Origin: Polaromonas sp.
GTDB lineage: Bacteria > Pseudomonadota > Gammaproteobacteria > Burkholderiales > Burkholderiaceae_C
NCBI GenBank assembly: GCA_021731285.1
Contig: JAKFXR010000054.1
Location: forward strand, 1-50,214
DNA length: 50,214 nucleotides
Reading direction: 5' to 3'
The notes under the pieces are model-generated. The model saw nothing but the letters and a program-made list of their open reading frames with translations. It did not search any database and had not been told where the DNA came from. Within the stretch, counting starts at the first letter, position 1, and each line of letters starts with the position of its first letter. A program made the position numbers and the translations under genes. This document shows positions 1 to 8,589 of the stretch, one piece after another.

Positions 1-2
1 GA

Positions 3-1274
3 TTTCATCGGCTTGCTGCCGAGCTTGCTGAGAAAATCCACCAGCACGGTTGGGCCGCCTGGGAGTTGCGTCCTGGCCGCCAGTCACCGGCGGGTATAGC
101 AGCCGCGTTTTATGTGATTTTGAGCCCGCATCCCTGGGCCCTGATACCGCTAAACGCGGCGGTCCATGCCACCACGGGAGTACTTCTGGTCACGGTTGTC
201 CGGCCCTTTGTGCCAAACCTGCGCCATGCACTTTTTTGCGTTTCGCCATTCATCTTGTTCCCATCTTCACTGGTTTGGTATGCACAGATTCACAAAGACG
301 GCATCTTCTTTTTGGGGATCTTCTCATGCCTGTACGGCTGGATTCTCTTGTCACGTATTAACCTCTGGACCCGGGGCTTGCTTCATGGCCTGGCGCCTCT
401 GTATTTTCTGTTTGCCGGATGCTTTCTGATTTGGATGATGCGTCCGTACGGGGTAAAGCTGATGCAGGGCATGGGATGCATCTTCGCACTGGTGCTGATC
501 CCCTATTTTGTAGTTGGTGTGTGGCAAAGAAAATTAAGGATAAGTCAGGCACTGGCGGCTATGTTGCTTGTGCTTGCAGTGCCGGTGGGTCTGAATGTCT
601 TTGAGGACAGAGGCAAAAATGGCGAAGTCACGCTCGTCACCGATGGCATGTTGAGCGACGTCCGGCCAGTGGATACACCTGAAAGCATGGGCGAGGAAGA
701 AAGAATTGGAAGCTTCGGTCACAAGGTGCAAAACGTAATTGCAGAGCTTCAGTGGAAAAAAACGGCCTGGCTGCCATCGGCATTGGACAACGCGTTTTTG
801 ACGCTTGCAATTATTCGCTCGGGGTATGCCGGCTCCAAAGGCGGCAGCAACATTGACGCGGATGTGCTCTTCCATGGCGCGCCAGAGTTTTTTGTCTATC
901 TGCCGCGCGCCATCCAGATTGGTTTTACCGCGCCTTTCCCGGCCAGTTGGTTTGAACCGGGGGCGACAAATAGCAGCGCCCTCCTAAAAAGAATTTCTGC
1001 TGTCGAAATGGCTTTTGTTTATGTGTCGCTGTTGTTCCTGCCCATTGCCTTGTGGCGTTGGCGAAGCAGTATTGAAATCTGGCTGATTTTTACGTTTTGC
1101 AGCATTCTGCTTTTGTTGTACACCTATATCACCCCCAATATCGGAAGCCTTTATCGGTCACGGCATGGGTTCCTCATGCTTTTGCTTGCACTGGGCATTG
1201 CTGGGGCCATAGCACTCAGGCAAAGATCAAAGACGGCTAAAAACTCGCAGCAAACGATTGACAGCAGTCATTGA
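3..1274 (+). CDS. Polytopic membrane protein of polysaccharide locus, 5' end outside window
   Basis: The frame is open from base 3 to the stop at 1272-1274 (423 codons visible), so the start lies upstream of the window. The product is strongly hydrophobic with many predicted membrane segments and one long soluble loop at about residues 195-290. It is a paralogue of the next gene: both keep the N-terminal pattern FHR, GWxAWEL, the motif WYAQxxKDG and a C-terminal TPNIGSLYR followed by a membrane helix. The P-x-x-x-WYAQ-x-x-KDG arrangement loosely recalls Wzy/EpsG-type polymerases or GT-C membrane transferases, but I cannot assign a family. The stop overlaps the next start by one base (TGATG), which suggests translational coupling. 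Likely role in assembly or polymerisation of the polysaccharide is inference only. Confidence 0.75.
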   Translation, partial: FHRLAAELAEKIHQHGWAAWELRPGRQSPAGIAAAFYVILSPHPWALIPLNAAVHATTGVLLVTVVRPFVPNLRHALFCVSPFILFPSSLVWYAQIHKDGIFFLGIFSCLYGWILLSRINLWTRGLLHGLAPLYFLFAGCFLIWMMRPYGVKLMQGMGCIFALVLIPYFVVGVWQRKLRISQALAAMLLVLAVPVGLNVFEDRGKNGEVTLVTDGMLSDVRPVDTPESMGEEERIGSFGHKVQNVIAELQWKKTAWLPSALDNAFLTLAIIRSGYAGSKGGSNIDADVLFHGAPEFFVYLPRAIQIGFTAPFPASWFEPGATNSSALLKRISAVEMAFVYVSLLFLPIALWRWRSSIEIWLIFTFCSILLLLYTYITPNIGSLYRSRHGFLMLLLALGIAGAIALRQRSKTAKNSQQTIDSSH

Positions 1275-2680
1275 TGAGCAGTTTTGCATCACTCTTGTTG
1301 CGGGTCTCACACAGGCCATTAATAACCGCATGGGTGCTGTTTTTCACCTTTGCTGCCGTTGCAGCTCTCATGTTGCAGCTGGTGGTGTTGCCGTTCTGGT
1401 TTCCCGCGCTGCACGCGGGCGACGGACTTCTCGTTGGCGGAGACTGGGTAGGCTTTCATCGAATTGGGGCCGCTTTGAGCGAAAAAATCAGGTCTCAGGG
1501 CTGGGGGGCTTGGGAGCTCAGCCCATTTGGACACCCCCCTGCTGGCATGGCGGCTGCACTCTATGCGCTGACTGTGCCCAAGCCTTATGTGTTGATACCG
1601 CTTAACGCTGCCCTTCATGCGACTGCGGGGGTCGTCCTGATGCAGATTGCACGGCTGCTGACAGGCGATATCCGCAGTGCGGTGTTTGCGGCATTGCCAT
1701 TTGTCCTGTTTCCCTCGGCGATGGCGTGGTACGCGCAAGTTCAGAAAGACGGATTTTATTTTGCGGGCGCCTTTTTATGTCTTTACGGCTGGATTGTGCT
1801 GGCCCGCTTGACAACATGGCGGGGGGGTGTCCGGACCGCTGTTGCCGGATTGTTTTGGGTCAGCGTTGGCCTTGCCTTGATGGGCAGCGTACGAATTTAT
1901 GCATTTCAACTGATGCAAGGCATCGCGGTTCTATTCGCTTCGGGTTTGACCGCGCTGTTTGTCGTGCGGGGCGTAAAGCGGCTACTGCCGGCAAAAAAAT
2001 GCGCGCTTGCGGTTTTCACTTTGTGCCTGATTCCTCTGGTTCTGAAATTTGCCCCTACTGAGACACGAGGGTCGACAGAGGTGCCAGTTGGCGATGCCGC
2101 TGCTGCTGGCCTTTCCTGGCACGGTGCCGATTTTGCAAGAGATAAATGGCAGCCAACAGCTGGGCTTCCGCGATTTATCGAAAACAGTTTTTTGCGAATT
2201 GCTGTGCTGCGCAACGGTTACTTCGTAACGCCCGGCTATGACGGCTCGGGCAGCATGATAGATCGCGATGTTGAGTTGCTCAGCGTTAAGGACTTCCTGA
2301 CCTACATGCCGCGCGCTTTGCAATTGGGATTGTTTGCGCCGTTACCCTCTGATTGGGTGAGGCCCGCTCAGAGCAGTGGAGGCGGCATCATGCGCCGGAT
2401 GGCTGGTGTTGAAATGCTGGTCGTTTACGTCGCGCTGGCTTTCTTGCCTTACGCCCTGTGGCGCTGGCGCCGTCGAGTCGAGGTGTGGCTTATTGCCTCT
2501 TTCGCGAGCATTTTCCTGTTGCTTTACAGTTACGCCACGCCCAACATCGGCTCTTTGTACCGCCTGCGTTATGGTTTTCTGATGCTTCTGGTCACCCTCG
2601 GGGTGGCCGCAGCTTTTACCGCCTTGCGTGATTTTCGCAACTCTCCTCTGCACTCTCCCCCCAAGGGCCAACTACCATGA
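1274..2680 (+). CDS. Polytopic membrane protein, tandem paralogue of the preceding gene
   Basis: A 468-residue protein starting at ATG 1274; a TTG directly before it (1271) is an alternative start. A cytoplasmic N-terminus leads into a first membrane helix, and about ten hydrophobic segments follow, with a soluble loop around residues 245-330. It shares with the upstream gene GFHR near residue 58, GWGAWEL, WYAQVQKDG and TPNIGSLYRLRYGFLM. Its last four bases overlap the start of the methyltransferase gene (ATGA), so the two are probably translationally coupled. Function is not known to me; a membrane step of glycan assembly (polymerase or GT-C transferase) is plausible because soluble glycosyltransferases and sugar enzymes follow in the same run. 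Two diverged copies side by side point to an old tandem duplication. Confidence 0.8.
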   Translation: MSSFASLLLRVSHRPLITAWVLFFTFAAVAALMLQLVVLPFWFPALHAGDGLLVGGDWVGFHRIGAALSEKIRSQGWGAWELSPFGHPPAGMAAALYALTVPKPYVLIPLNAALHATAGVVLMQIARLLTGDIRSAVFAALPFVLFPSAMAWYAQVQKDGFYFAGAFLCLYGWIVLARLTTWRGGVRTAVAGLFWVSVGLALMGSVRIYAFQLMQGIAVLFASGLTALFVVRGVKRLLPAKKCALAVFTLCLIPLVLKFAPTETRGSTEVPVGDAAAAGLSWHGADFARDKWQPTAGLPRFIENSFLRIAVLRNGYFVTPGYDGSGSMIDRDVELLSVKDFLTYMPRALQLGLFAPLPSDWVRPAQSSGGGIMRRMAGVEMLVVYVALAFLPYALWRWRRRVEVWLIASFASIFLLLYSYATPNIGSLYRLRYGFLMLLVTLGVAAAFTALRDFRNSPLHSPPKGQLP

Positions 2681-3930
2681 CTCCAACGCCAACACATCAC
2701 TCCAAGCCGTGCCGCTTCTGCGCAGCCCCTCTTACCCGTACCTTCAGCGACCTCGGCATGTCGCCCCTGTCGAATGCTTTTGTCAAACTAGGCGCATTGG
2801 ACCGCATGGAGAGGTTTTATCCCTTGCACGCTTATGTTTGCGATGTCTGCCGCCTGGTGCAGCTCGAGCAATTTGCGAGCCCCGAGGAAATTTTTGACGA
2901 CTACGCTTACTTTTCTTCCTATTCGCAGTCCTGGCTCCGCCATTGCGAAGCCTACACCGGTCAGATGATCAAGCGTTTCGGGTTGGGTGGTCAGCAGCAG
3001 GTGGTTGAAATCGCGAGCAACGACGGCTACTTGCTCAAATACTTCAAGGCCGCTGGCGTGCCAGTGTTGGGCATTGAGCCGGCGGACAATGTCGCCAAGG
3101 TGGCGCAGGCTGCGGGTGTCAACACCCTGGTCAAGTTCTTCGGTACCCAAACCGCGACCGAGCTGGCCGCCAGCGGCACGCGTGCCGACTTGCTGCTGGG
3201 CAATAACGTGCTGGCGCACGTGCCGGACCTCAACGATTTTGTACGCGGCATGAAGGTGCTGCTCAAGCCCCAGGGTGTGATCACGATGGAGTTTCCGCAT
3301 CTGCTGCGGATGATCGAATCCAACCAGTTTGACACCATCTACCACGAACACTTTTCCTATCTGTCGTTTGAAACTGTGGAGAAAGTATTCGCGCATCACG
3401 GCTTGACCATGTTTGATGTGGAAGAGTTGCCTACGCATGGAGGCTCCATTCGCATTTATGCCCAGCATCCCGAAACTGGTCAACAGCCGGTATCGCCGCG
3501 CGTGACAGCCATGCGCAAACAGGAGGCTGATTTTGGCATTGGCAAGCTGGAAACCTACACCGGTTTTGCCCAGCAGGTGCGCCGGACCAAACAGGCCTTG
3601 CTGGAGTTTCTGATCAAGGCCAAGCGCGAGGGAAAAAGCGTTGTCGGGTATGGCGCCGCAGCCAAGGGCAACACCTTACTCAACTATTGCGGCATCCGCT
3701 CTGATTTTCTGGACTATGTCGTGGACAGCAGCCCGCACAAGCAAGGGCTCTATCTTCCCGGCGTACGCCTGCCCATCTATTCGCCCGAAAAAATTCGTGA
3801 GACCAAGCCTGACTACGTTCTCATCCTTCCATGGAACCTGAAGAACGAGGTCATGGAGCAGATGGCCCACGTGCGTGAGTGGGGCGCACGATTCGTCATA
3901 CCTATTCCCAGCGTGCAGGTGCTGGCATGA
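2677..3930 (+). CDS. NDP-hexose C-methyltransferase
   Basis: A 417-residue SAM-dependent methyltransferase with the three-part layout of sugar C-methyltransferases. The N-terminal zinc-binding domain has cysteines C12, C15, C55 and C58. A Rossmann methyltransferase domain carries the SAM motif VVEIASNDGYLL near residue 105. The C-terminal C-methyltransferase domain begins about residue 240 and includes VVGYGAAAKGNTLLNY. Relatives such as TylC3, NovU and EvaC methylate a carbon of a keto-6-deoxy NDP-sugar. The start overlaps the upstream stop by 4 bp and the stop overlaps the next gene by 4 bp, so it forms one translationally coupled block with the epimerase and the reductase. The nucleotide and the methylated carbon cannot be read from sequence. 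Confidence 0.92.
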   Translation: MTPTPTHHSKPCRFCAAPLTRTFSDLGMSPLSNAFVKLGALDRMERFYPLHAYVCDVCRLVQLEQFASPEEIFDDYAYFSSYSQSWLRHCEAYTGQMIKRFGLGGQQQVVEIASNDGYLLKYFKAAGVPVLGIEPADNVAKVAQAAGVNTLVKFFGTQTATELAASGTRADLLLGNNVLAHVPDLNDFVRGMKVLLKPQGVITMEFPHLLRMIESNQFDTIYHEHFSYLSFETVEKVFAHHGLTMFDVEELPTHGGSIRIYAQHPETGQQPVSPRVTAMRKQEADFGIGKLETYTGFAQQVRRTKQALLEFLIKAKREGKSVVGYGAAAKGNTLLNYCGIRSDFLDYVVDSSPHKQGLYLPGVRLPIYSPEKIRETKPDYVLILPWNLKNEVMEQMAHVREWGARFVIPIPSVQVLA

Positions 3931-4460
3931 AGTTCATCCCAACGGAACTGGCAGGTGCCTACATCATTGACGTAGAGCCCATGGAAGACGAGAGGGGCTT
4001 TTTTGCCCGCAGCTGGTGCGCTGATGAACTTCGTGCGCACGGCCTGGATCCCAATCTTGCACAGTGCAGCGTGTCCTTCAACAGAAAGAAGGGTACCCTT
4101 CGGGGCATGCACTACCAGGGGGCTCCTCATGAGGAGACGAAGGTGGTACGTTGCACGGCAGGATCGATTTACGACGTCATTGTTGATGTGCGTCCTGAAT
4201 CGCCCACCTTCAAGCAATGGATATCGGTGGAACTGAGTGCTGAGAACCGACGCATGATTTATGTGCCCGCGGGGTTTGCCCACGGTTTTCAATCATTGGT
4301 TGAGAACACCGAAGTTTTTTATATGGTGTCCGAGTTTTATCACCCCGAATATTCCCGCAGTGTGCGCTGGAACGACCCGCAGTTTGCCATCGAGTGGCCG
4401 CCGGAAGAGCATCGGGTGATTTCATCGAGAGACCGAGACTACCCGGATTTCGTTTTGTGA
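3927..4460 (+). CDS. rfbC: dTDP-4-dehydrorhamnose 3,5-epimerase family protein
   Basis: A 177-residue cupin epimerase of the RmlC family. The start at ATG 3927 overlaps the preceding stop, and begins directly with the family N-terminus; upstream in-frame codons belong to the methyltransferase gene. Characteristic segments are RGFFARSW near residue 20, the catalytic histidine in TLRGMHYQ, PAGFAHGF and the tyrosine-rich SEFYHPEYSR. RmlC epimerises C3 and C5 of a 4-keto-6-deoxy sugar nucleotide. The rmlA, rmlB and rmlD partners are absent from the window. Sitting between a C-methyltransferase and a reductase, it more likely acts in a branched deoxysugar route than in plain rhamnose synthesis, although a rhamnose role cannot be excluded. 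The symbol names the family, not a proven substrate. Confidence 0.88.
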   Translation: MKFIPTELAGAYIIDVEPMEDERGFFARSWCADELRAHGLDPNLAQCSVSFNRKKGTLRGMHYQGAPHEETKVVRCTAGSIYDVIVDVRPESPTFKQWISVELSAENRRMIYVPAGFAHGFQSLVENTEVFYMVSEFYHPEYSRSVRWNDPQFAIEWPPEEHRVISSRDRDYPDFVL

Positions 4461-5365
4461 AAAAAGTGCTGGTCACCGGCGCGACTGGATTCATCGGTCG
4501 CCACAGCTTGCCTTTGCTTCATCAGGCTGGGTACGAAGTGCATGCTGTCTCGGGGTCCCGGCCGGTCCAGGCCTCCGACGAAGTTGCCTGGCATTGCTCT
4601 GACTTGTTGGACTCAGTTGCGCTTGCCTCGCTGGTGCATGAGGTCAAGCCCAGCCATGTGCTTCACTTTGCCTGGTATGCCATTCCGGGAAAGTTCTGGA
4701 CCGCCTCTGAAAACCTCGACTGGGTCAAGGCTACCGTCGGTTTGATGCAGGCCTTTCACGCCGAGGGCGGAGAGCGTTTTGTGGCTGCTGGCAGCTGCGC
4801 TGAATACGACTGGTCCTTTGGCCATTGTTCAGAATTGACGACACCTTGCCGGCCTGCCACGCTCTATGGTGCGGCCAAATACAGCACACAGTTGTTGCTC
4901 GAAGCCTGGGCAAAGCAGACGGGCATGTCGAGCGCCTGGGGCCGGGTGTTTTTTCTGTATGGTCCCGATGAATATCCCGCCCGGCTGGTGCCCTCGGTCA
5001 TCAACGCCTTGCTGCAGGAAGAGCCTGCCCGGTGCACTCATGGCGAGCAGGTGCGCGACTTCATGCACGTGGAAGACGTGGCTGCTGCATTTGTCGCCCT
5101 CCTGGGCAGTGAGGTGAAAGGTGTGGTCAACATTGCTTCAGGTACGCCTGTGCCGTTGAAGCAACTGGTCTATGCGATAGCCGACCAGATGAACAGGCGC
5201 GATCTGGTGCAGCTTGGCGCCATTCCGGCGGGTGCTGGCGACCCTGCCGAACTGACCGCGAATGTCTGCCGGTTGCGGGAGGAGGTCGGTTTCAGGCCCC
5301 GATATAGCTTGCACGATGGCCTGGCGCTGACAGTTGCATCCATGCAGGCAGCGAAAGCTCTCTGA
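4457..5365 (+). CDS. NAD-dependent epimerase/dehydratase (extended SDR)
   Basis: A 302-residue extended short-chain dehydrogenase. I chose GTG 4457, which overlaps the epimerase stop as GTGA and places the nucleotide-binding motif VTGATGFIGRH at residues 6-16. The catalytic YxxxK is present in LYGAAKYS, preceded by the serine-containing AAGSCAEYDW. It most probably reduces a 4-keto group or epimerises the C-methylated NDP-sugar made by the two upstream gene products, giving the final activated sugar. A membrane or secreted role is unlikely because no hydrophobic leader is visible. The start rule matters: a longer frame reaches back to 4394, but those codons overlap the end of the epimerase gene without resembling the family. 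Confidence 0.88.
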   Translation: MKKVLVTGATGFIGRHSLPLLHQAGYEVHAVSGSRPVQASDEVAWHCSDLLDSVALASLVHEVKPSHVLHFAWYAIPGKFWTASENLDWVKATVGLMQAFHAEGGERFVAAGSCAEYDWSFGHCSELTTPCRPATLYGAAKYSTQLLLEAWAKQTGMSSAWGRVFFLYGPDEYPARLVPSVINALLQEEPARCTHGEQVRDFMHVEDVAAAFVALLGSEVKGVVNIASGTPVPLKQLVYAIADQMNRRDLVQLGAIPAGAGDPAELTANVCRLREEVGFRPRYSLHDGLALTVASMQAAKAL

Positions 5366-5398
5366 CGTAGCTGACATTACTGATATGACTGACATGAA
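5363..5398 (+). repeat. Four 9-nt tandem units at a gene junction
   Basis: Four consecutive, imperfect 9-mers run TGACGTAGC, TGACATTAC, TGATATGAC and TGACATGAA. They begin exactly at the TGA stop of the SDR gene and extend into the candidate start region of the next glycosyltransferase, where they would read as repeated (A/T)-D-(I/M) codons. The unit is a multiple of three, so gain or loss of copies would keep frame. Confidence 0.6.
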
Positions 5399-6506
5399 TT
5401 TAATGCAACACCGAAACACGGACGACGATGCACTTGCTGGTCAACTGTCGGAGGCGAAAACGCTATCGGTGATAGTTCCCAACTACAACCATGCGCAATT
5501 TCTGACCGAGGCACTCCAAGCCATCGTGGACCAATCCTGGCGGGCCACCGAAGTCATTGTGATTGATGACTGTTCTACAGACAACAGCGTTGAGCTCATT
5601 GAAGAATTCATTCGCAAACACCCGATCGTTCGGCTCTACCGCAATGAAAAAAACGGTGGAGTCATCTATTCCTTGAATCGTGGTTTGAGCCTGGCCAAGG
5701 GCGATTACGTTTATTTCGGCGCGGCCGACGATCGCATTTGCCCGGGCCTGTTTGAAAAATCGATGGCTCTCCTGGCCCAGTATCCCCAAGCAGGCCTGTG
5801 TTCGGCTTTGCTGCAATTGATAGGTCCTGATGGAGAAGACAAGGGGTGGATCTCGACACCCGTCATTTCGAACAAGGCCTGCTACCTACCCCCCACGAAG
5901 GTGATCGCTGACCTGACCGCCTACGGCTTCTGGTTCACCGGTCAGACCATCGTGTACCGTCGCGATGCGATCGTCAATGATACCGACGGGTTTTTGCAGG
6001 AACTTGCTCACCGCACAGATCATTTTGTGGACTACGTGGTAGCGGCCAAGCATGGAGCCTGTTTTATCCCCGAAGTGCTGGCCACCTATCGCATCCTGGC
6101 GTCGGGCTACGCGGAAACCGTTTTCGACAATGAACCACTGTCCAGAAGCACCTTCGCCCGCCTTATAGAGCTGATGCGCTCACCCAGGTACGCGCCGCTG
6201 TTTCCGGAAAGTTTTGTACATTCCCTGGAAGACCGGGGCTGGTATGACCTGGAGGTGCGCACTTTGCGCCGGATTTTCCAGAGCCAGATGGATTTTATCG
6301 GCCGGCTGAAAGCCCTCAAACCCAGCGCCAGCCTGCTGGACAGGCTGTTCTTTCTTTTGCTGACCATGCTGACCATTGTGGCGTCCACAGTGGCCAAGAT
6401 TTATCTGTGGCATCGCCGCATCAACTGGGATATTCGATGGGTAATGATGAAGTTCAAAACCCGATTTTCGAAACACGCGCGCAGCTTGCCACCCGCCAGA
6501 AATTGA
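5385..6506 (+). CDS. Glycosyltransferase family 2
   Basis: A GT-A fold family-2 glycosyltransferase of about 373 residues. The conserved core starts with LSVIVPNYNHAQFL, continues with VIVIDDCSTDNS and reaches the DXD-type site in YFGAADDRICPG. Near the C-terminus a hydrophobic stretch (LFFLLLTMLTIVASTVAKI) suggests membrane anchoring or interfacial association. The start is uncertain: ATG codons occur at 5385, 5394 and 5403 within a tandem repeat, none with a clear ribosome-binding site, and an in-frame TTG lies at 5334 inside the upstream gene. It presumably adds one sugar to the lipid-linked repeat unit in the cytoplasm. Donor and acceptor are unknown. Confidence 0.87.
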   Translation: MTDMNLMQHRNTDDDALAGQLSEAKTLSVIVPNYNHAQFLTEALQAIVDQSWRATEVIVIDDCSTDNSVELIEEFIRKHPIVRLYRNEKNGGVIYSLNRGLSLAKGDYVYFGAADDRICPGLFEKSMALLAQYPQAGLCSALLQLIGPDGEDKGWISTPVISNKACYLPPTKVIADLTAYGFWFTGQTIVYRRDAIVNDTDGFLQELAHRTDHFVDYVVAAKHGACFIPEVLATYRILASGYAETVFDNEPLSRSTFARLIELMRSPRYAPLFPESFVHSLEDRGWYDLEVRTLRRIFQSQMDFIGRLKALKPSASLLDRLFFLLLTMLTIVASTVAKIYLWHRRINWDIRWVMMKFKTRFSKHARSLPPARN

Positions 6507-6507
6507 T

Positions 6508-7425
6508 ATGTCCATGACACCCCATGTTTCGCCGGCTAGCGACCAACTCCGGGCCTGTCCGCTTTGCAGCGGGCCTTCACGCGTCCTGTTCATTGCGACG
6601 GACGAGAATCACCGTATTTCGCAAACACCGTATTCCTACCTGAAGTGTGCGGATTGCCATGGTGTTTTTCTCGACATGCCGCCGCTTGACCTTGGCCGGT
6701 ATTACCAGAGCGACTACTACGCGATTCCCTCCCTGGAGGATCTCCAGAAGGTCGCCGACAAGGACCGCAACAAGATCAACACAGTGATGCGCTTTGCATC
6801 CGGCGGGCGCCTGCTGGAAGTCGGGCCGGCTTTCGGCGTCTTTGCCTGGCAGGCAAAACAAGCCGGGTTTGTGGTGGACGTGATCGAGATGGATGCACGC
6901 TGCTGCCAGTACCTCGAGGGCACGCTGGGTGTCAATGTCACCCAAAGCGACAATCCGCCGGCGGCGATGCAGGCTTTGCCTCAGCACGACGTGATTGCGA
7001 TCTGGCATGTGCTGGAACACTTGCCCGATGCGCTGGCTTTCCTGCGTGCCGCCGCCGCCAACCTCAAACCCGGCGGTGTGCTGGTAGTGGCGATGCCCAA
7101 TCCCGACGCCTGGCAGTTCAAGGTGATGGGCGCGCGCTGGCCTCACCTGGATGCGCCACGGCATCTGACGCTCATTCCACAAACGTGGATGACCGCTCAG
7201 GGTGAAAAATTTGGCCTGGAAAGGGTCTACCTGACTAGCGACGACAGCGATGCCCGCAGCTGGAACCGTTTTGGCTGGCAACGTCTGTTGATGAACCGGT
7301 TCTCCGGCAAGTTCATGCAGCGCGTCATGTTTGTGTTGGGTTACGGGCTGAGCCTTGTCCTGGCCCCGTTTGACCGCAAGAATTTCGGCGGCAGCGCTTA
7401 CACGATTGTTTTCAGAAAAAAATAG
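6508..7425 (+). CDS. Zinc-ribbon class I SAM-dependent methyltransferase
   Basis: A 305-residue protein with an N-terminal treble-clef-like zinc site (C17, C20, C47, C50) and a Rossmann methyltransferase domain: LLEVGPAFGVFAW near residue 100, then IAIWHVLEHLPD and LKPGGVLVVAMPNPDAW. It lacks the C-terminal domain of the C-methyltransferase encoded earlier in the locus, so it is a separate type. Such proteins are common in polysaccharide clusters and may methylate a sugar hydroxyl or the growing glycan, but the acceptor is not known. It starts one base after the upstream stop and ends six bases before the next start, consistent with one operon. Confidence 0.85.
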   Translation: MSMTPHVSPASDQLRACPLCSGPSRVLFIATDENHRISQTPYSYLKCADCHGVFLDMPPLDLGRYYQSDYYAIPSLEDLQKVADKDRNKINTVMRFASGGRLLEVGPAFGVFAWQAKQAGFVVDVIEMDARCCQYLEGTLGVNVTQSDNPPAAMQALPQHDVIAIWHVLEHLPDALAFLRAAAANLKPGGVLVVAMPNPDAWQFKVMGARWPHLDAPRHLTLIPQTWMTAQGEKFGLERVYLTSDDSDARSWNRFGWQRLLMNRFSGKFMQRVMFVLGYGLSLVLAPFDRKNFGGSAYTIVFRKK

Positions 7426-7431
7426 GCTGTT

Positions 7432-8589
7432 ATGAAATTCTCTGTTCTGCTTCCAACGCGCAACGGTGGTCCGTTTCTTGAAAACTGCATCCGGTCCATT
7501 CTTGAGCAGGGTTACGATGACATGGAGTTGGTCATCTCGGACAACGCCAATACGGACAAGACGCCCGACATCATCCGGCAGTTTGCTGGTGACCCCCGCG
7601 TCAAGACCCTGCGGCTGGAGACACCGGTCTCCGTCACGGACAACTGGAACAACGCGCTCAAGGGCTCGACTGGCGATTACATCCTCATGATGGGCGACGA
7701 TGACTATCTGCTCCCCGGCTACTTTCACCGCATGGAGCAGATTCTTGACAAGTACAGTCAACCTGATTGCGTGCTGCACAACGCCTATTCCTATGTGGCC
7801 CCGGGCTCCATTGCCGACAACCCGCACAGCTTCTACAGTGAGTCCCATTTTCAGTTTGGCGAGGACCTGACCAAAGAGGGACTGCTGACGCCGGGGCAGC
7901 GCTCGGGCATCGTGCGCGACATGTTCGATTTCAAGGTACGCATTCCCCTGAACATGCAGACCACCCTGGTGGCGCGCAAGGCATTCAGCAAGGTCGGCGG
8001 TGGGGTGTTTCAGAAGCCATTTCCGGACCACTATGCGCTCAACTCCCTGTTGCTCACCGCGCCCAACTGGGTTTTCTCACCGGAAAAACTTCTCGTTGTA
8101 GGCGTGTCGCCCAAGTCGTTTGGGCACTATGTCTACAGCAACAAGCAGAGCAGCGGGCTCAGCTATCTGGGCATCCATGCTGATTTCGAGGGGCGCTTGC
8201 CGGGCAATGAATTGCTTAATGGCATGCACGTGTGGCTGGTGTCGCTCAAGCAAAATTACCCCGAGCTGCTGAAGAATGTTTCGATAGACCGCGCCGGGTA
8301 TGTGCGCCGTCAGTTTTACGCCTGGTTCATGCAGAAGAAACTCGGCGCCATCAGCATGGGCGATCTTTTGGGCAATCTGCGGCTTCTCGGGCCGGCTGAC
8401 TGGCTGGGGCTGGCCGCCACGGCGTTTGACAAGGCCAGTTGGGCGCGTTTGCTGCGTGTCGCCTCGCAGGGCTCTGGCAAGAGTGGCGCCGAGGCCCAGT
8501 GGCACTCCCTGCGGCCGCTGGAGGGTGTCATGGACATTCGGCAGTTTGACCAGTGGCTGGCCAGGCGGGACTCAACGGCGCCTCAATGA
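7432..8589 (+). CDS. Glycosyltransferase family 2
   Basis: A 385-residue family-2 glycosyltransferase. The N-terminal MKFSVLLPTRNGGPFL and LVISDNANTDKT form the nucleotide-binding half, and YILMMGDDDYLLPG holds the DXD metal site. The region after about residue 220 is less conserved and carries no obvious membrane helix, so it is probably a soluble or peripheral enzyme. It is unrelated in detail to the other family-2 enzyme at 5385, indicating different linkages. Its stop overlaps the start of the next glycosyltransferase by 4 bp (ATGA). Confidence 0.88.
   Translation: MKFSVLLPTRNGGPFLENCIRSILEQGYDDMELVISDNANTDKTPDIIRQFAGDPRVKTLRLETPVSVTDNWNNALKGSTGDYILMMGDDDYLLPGYFHRMEQILDKYSQPDCVLHNAYSYVAPGSIADNPHSFYSESHFQFGEDLTKEGLLTPGQRSGIVRDMFDFKVRIPLNMQTTLVARKAFSKVGGGVFQKPFPDHYALNSLLLTAPNWVFSPEKLLVVGVSPKSFGHYVYSNKQSSGLSYLGIHADFEGRLPGNELLNGMHVWLVSLKQNYPELLKNVSIDRAGYVRRQFYAWFMQKKLGAISMGDLLGNLRLLGPADWLGLAATAFDKASWARLLRVASQGSGKSGAEAQWHSLRPLEGVMDIRQFDQWLARRDSTAPQ

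Noticed and set aside
3..1274. Reading the first gene as a truncated pseudogene
   Set aside because: The frame is open to the window edge and aligns with the downstream paralogue from the first codon, so it is cut by the window rather than broken.
6577..8031. A 484-codon open frame on the - strand within the polysaccharide locus
   Set aside because: Lies opposite a methyltransferase and a glycosyltransferase with clear motifs; its own translation shows no recognisable domain.
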